A stretch of DNA of 64,000 nt from Methylocella tundrae (GTDB taxonomy: Bacteria > Pseudomonadota > Alphaproteobacteria > Rhizobiales > Beijerinckiaceae). Positions 61,843 to 64,000 of the stretch are shown one piece after another. The stretch spans positions 1 through 64,000 of the forward strand of contig NZ_CABFMQ020000120.1 in NCBI RefSeq assembly GCF_901905185.1, read 5' to 3'. Below the pieces are notes generated by a model. The model was not told where the DNA came from, did no database searches, and saw nothing but the letters and a program-made list of their open reading frames with translations. Each line of letters starts with the position of its first letter. Within the stretch, counting starts at the first letter, position 1. Made by a program: the position numbers and the translations under genes.

Positions 61843-62724
61843 CTAATGCGGCGGCATCGGAATGAAGATCGGCGGAACGCCAGGAAAATTCGAGCGGCTT
61901 TTGATCCATGCATCGTCCGCGCCCTGAGGCTTCAGGTAGACGTAAAAGCGATTGTCGCGCTCGACGATATCGTCCTTGGGCTCGCTGCTCTGGCTGATCA
62001 GCATGTCACTTTGGATGAGGACGTGCATGTAACCCGGGATCAGCTGCGACCAGTCTTTCAGATCGGTCTGGAACACAAGCGAGTATTCGCGGCCGCCGTC
62101 GAGCTTGACCACACCCAAGGCGCTCCCAAGAGGAGCCTGCGCGGGGGCTTCCTGCCAGGTCAAGCCGACCTGAACGTAAACGCGCGGCGGGTTGAGCATC
62201 ACATAGAGCGGGGTGGCCGGATTGGAATTCTGCATGTTTAGCGTCGCCCTGTAGGACTTGCCGTCCGGCTCATAGGCGACCCGCGTCAATTCGACGTAAA
62301 GGCCGCCGAACGCCGCGTTACGAAGCGCCAGCTCCGCCTGCTCGCGCGTTGCGAGGGCGCGCCGCTGAAACCAGCCGACGCCAAAATCGGCCAGGTAGAA
62401 AAGTCCGACCACAAGCAGCAAGATCTGCAAGGGGCGTGAATCGAAAAAGCCGAGCCCACGTCCAAGCCCCGCGGAGCCGGACGAGGGGGCGCGGGTGCGG
62501 CGCGATGGGCCTGCGCCGCGAATGGCGGCCCGCAAATCGTCCGTAGAGACTGACGCTTCGGGGGCTGCGGGCTCCAGCGACCCCGTCGTCGCCGTCGCGG
62601 TGGAGGCCGGCGTCCCCTCCAGGCCGTCGACCGCGACCAGCGTCCGCCAGAGGCTGACGATCAGTTCGTCCTTCTGCGCATCCGTGAGCTGATCGAGGTC
62701 CGGCAGTTTGGGCGGGCGGCTCAC
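61843..62724 (-). CDS. Membrane-anchored protein of the ABC operon, function unknown
   Basis: This 293-residue protein begins MSRPPKLPDLDQLTDAQKDELIVSLW, has a low-complexity Ala/Thr/Pro segment (about 38-85), a single transmembrane helix (about 98-120, LQILLLVVGLFYLADFG) and a 165-residue extracytoplasmic beta-rich domain. I do not recognise the domain. It is the last gene of the unit with the MacB-like ATPase and permease, 5 bp after the ATPase stop, so it is likely an accessory subunit of that transporter. Confidence 0.6.
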   Translation of the reverse strand: MSRPPKLPDLDQLTDAQKDELIVSLWRTLVAVDGLEGTPASTATATTGSLEPAAPEASVSTDDLRAAIRGAGPSRRTRAPSSGSAGLGRGLGFFDSRPLQILLLVVGLFYLADFGVGWFQRRALATREQAELALRNAAFGGLYVELTRVAYEPDGKSYRATLNMQNSNPATPLYVMLNPPRVYVQVGLTWQEAPAQAPLGSALGVVKLDGGREYSLVFQTDLKDWSQLIPGYMHVLIQSDMLISQSSEPKDDIVERDNRFYVYLKPQGADDAWIKSRSNFPGVPPIFIPMPPH

Positions 62725-62729
62725 GATGC

Positions 62730-63413
62730 TCAGCCCCTCGCGCGGCTCATGGCGATGACGCCATCGGCCATCTGCACAATCTGTTCGGCCCCCGCGGCCA
62801 AAGCGAGATTGTGCGTCACGAGGATAAGCGTGGCGCCCCGCTCGCGATTGACCTGCAACAACAGCGTCATGATTTCGCGTTCGGTTTGTTCGTCGAGATC
62901 CGACGTTGGTTCGTCGGCGAGCAGCAGGGCGGGATCATTGATCAGCGCCCGCGCGATCGCCACGCGCCGCTGCTCGCCGGCCGACATCTCCGGGGGATAG
63001 GCGTCGAGGTAGGCGCCAAGTCCGACGTCGTTCAGGAGCCGGGTAGCGCGTGTATAGGGATCCTTTTTGTCGCCGCTGCGATCGAGCAGGAGGGGCAAGG
63101 CGACGTTGTCGATCGCACGCAGCGTCGGCAGCAGGCTCGCGAACTGGAAGACGTAGCCGATCCGGCGGTTGCGAAAATGCGCCAGGGCGTCATCGCCGAG
63201 CGACCAGAGGTCGGCGCCTTCGATCAAAATCTTGCCCGATGTCGGTCGGCTCAGCCCGCCGATCATTGCCATGAGGGAGGATTTGCCGGAGCCCGAACGG
63301 CCGATGATCGCCGCATATCGCCCGGCGCCGACTTCGAGATCGACGCCGCGCACGGCATCCACTTGGCCCCGGTCCGAGCGATAGGTTTTGGTAAGGGCGA
63401 GGCAGTGCAGCAC
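62730..63413 (-). CDS. MacB/LolD-type ABC transporter ATPase
   Basis: This 227-residue ATPase has Walker A GRSGSGKSS, signature MSAGEQRRVAIARAL, Walker B LLLADEPTSDLD and H-loop VTHN. The size and motifs fit the LolD/MacB group that pairs with FtsX-like permeases for lipoproteins, peptides or drugs. It lies 3 bp after the permease stop on the same strand. Confidence 0.9.
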   Translation of the reverse strand: MLHCLALTKTYRSDRGQVDAVRGVDLEVGAGRYAAIIGRSGSGKSSLMAMIGGLSRPTSGKILIEGADLWSLGDDALAHFRNRRIGYVFQFASLLPTLRAIDNVALPLLLDRSGDKKDPYTRATRLLNDVGLGAYLDAYPPEMSAGEQRRVAIARALINDPALLLADEPTSDLDEQTEREIMTLLLQVNRERGATLILVTHNLALAAGAEQIVQMADGVIAMSRARG

Positions 63414-63416
63414 GAT

Positions 63417-64000
63417 TCAGCCTTCGCCGCGAATAAGGTCGTAGGGTTCGTGGCGGCTGGCCCGCCACGCCGGCGCCAGCGCGCCGACGGCTCCAATGAG
63501 CGCCGCGCCGCCGAGGCAGGCGAGCGCGACGAGCACTGTGCTCGCGCGGTCAAGCCAGAGAAACGGAATCCCCATCTGCAACAGGTGATAGACCAATGAC
63601 CGCTCGAACAGCCGCAGCAGAAGCATGCCGAGCAGCACGCCGATGGCGCCGCCTGCGCCAGTTGCCGCCACGGCCTCAATCACTATCATTCCGACGATCT
63701 GCGAACGCCGTGCGCCGACAGCCTTGAGCAAGCCGAGTTCGCGCCGTCGTTCGGAGACGATGGCCGAAAACAGCATGCTCACCATCACGGCTGTGCTTGC
63801 AAACATCAGCGCGACGAGCGCGAGCGCGCCAGCGAGCAGGGCCGTGAGACTCTGGCGGATGCCGGTAAGCAGCGATCCTCCGCTGACCACCTTGACGCCC
63901 GAGAGCTTGGACAGCAGGGCAAAACGCACCTGCAGCTCGCTGGCGCCAGGCGCCAGCTCGATAAGAAATCCCGTGACCTTGCCCGGATCCAGCATGGGCG
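63417..64000 (-). CDS. FtsX-like ABC permease, C-terminal part
   Basis: The frame runs from the right edge through 194 visible codons. The visible part shows a periplasmic segment, then three transmembrane helices with the FtsX/MacB permease motif SERRRELGLLKAVGARRSQI and the C-terminal PAWRASRHEPYDLIRGEG. The start and N-terminal half lie outside the window. It forms a transporter with the ATPase downstream. Confidence 0.88.
   Translation of the reverse strand, partial: PMLDPGKVTGFLIELAPGASELQVRFALLSKLSGVKVVSGGSLLTGIRQSLTALLAGALALVALMFASTAVMVSMLFSAIVSERRRELGLLKAVGARRSQIVGMIVIEAVAATGAGGAIGVLLGMLLLRLFERSLVYHLLQMGIPFLWLDRASTVLVALACLGGAALIGAVGALAPAWRASRHEPYDLIRGEG

Noticed and set aside
1..64000. 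tRNA, rRNA, CRISPR arrays, prophage or integrative-element ends
   Set aside because: Reading both strands by eye revealed no cloverleaf, repeat-spacer pattern, integrase or attachment repeat; a covariance and repeat search would be needed to exclude them fully.

Overview
The window is GC-rich DNA from an aerobic Gram-negative bacterium, most likely an alphaproteobacterium of the Hyphomicrobiales (rhizobial or methanotroph-like side). I infer this from a PccR/ScfR regulator divergent from propionyl-CoA carboxylase, BigR/SqrR-type sulfur sensors, Rhodobacter-like gene pairings and dense operons with ATGA overlaps. The placement is inference; no rRNA, tRNA, CRISPR array, intact IS or phage gene was seen.

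Layout. 1-5.6 kb: a reactive-sulfur module in which two near-identical persulfide-sensor-type ArsR repressors flank an RND pump and its adaptor, with a rhodanese on one side and a YgaP-like membrane gene on the other. 6.1-14.6 kb: an NO/hypoxia respiration module with NsrR, a ferritin-like protein behind a 23-bp NsrR-type inverted repeat, cytochrome bd (cydA, cydB and a 45-codon cydX) and the cydDC exporter. 14.7-19.7 kb: a methyltransferase, a secreted pentapeptide-repeat protein, a P3A proton-ATPase-like pump and a tandem universal stress protein. 19.9-31.4 kb: the complete propionyl-CoA to succinyl-CoA route (pccR, pccB, pccA, both methylmalonyl-CoA mutase subunits, epimerase) followed by ETF:ubiquinone oxidoreductase. 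31.8-34.6 kb: small accessory genes (a coiled-coil DNA-binding-like protein, a metallo-hydrolase, an HNH-like remnant, HdeD).

35.3-48.9 kb: a second RND system (outer-membrane factor, adaptor, pump) with a response regulator at one end and a histidine kinase at the other. The kinase's own adjacent response regulator has decayed to an in-frame deletion remnant. Two porins follow. 49.3-57.8 kb: a divalent-metal operon running PepSY protein, response regulator, kinase, czcB, czcA and a His-tailed EamA transporter. 58.4-64 kb: a dihydroorotate-dehydrogenase-like gene behind an FNR/FixK box, a ClC antiporter divergent from a MarR regulator, and a MacB-like ABC operon cut by the window end.

The themes are envelope efflux (three RND pumps), sulfur/NO/oxygen sensing and short-chain acyl-CoA catabolism. 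The least ordinary items are the duplicated sulfur sensor around an RND pump with predicted leaderless transcripts, the NsrR-type operator before a ferritin-like gene, the decayed regulator whose paralogue sits 9 kb away, and a possible 30-codon gene translationally coupled to methylmalonyl-CoA mutase.
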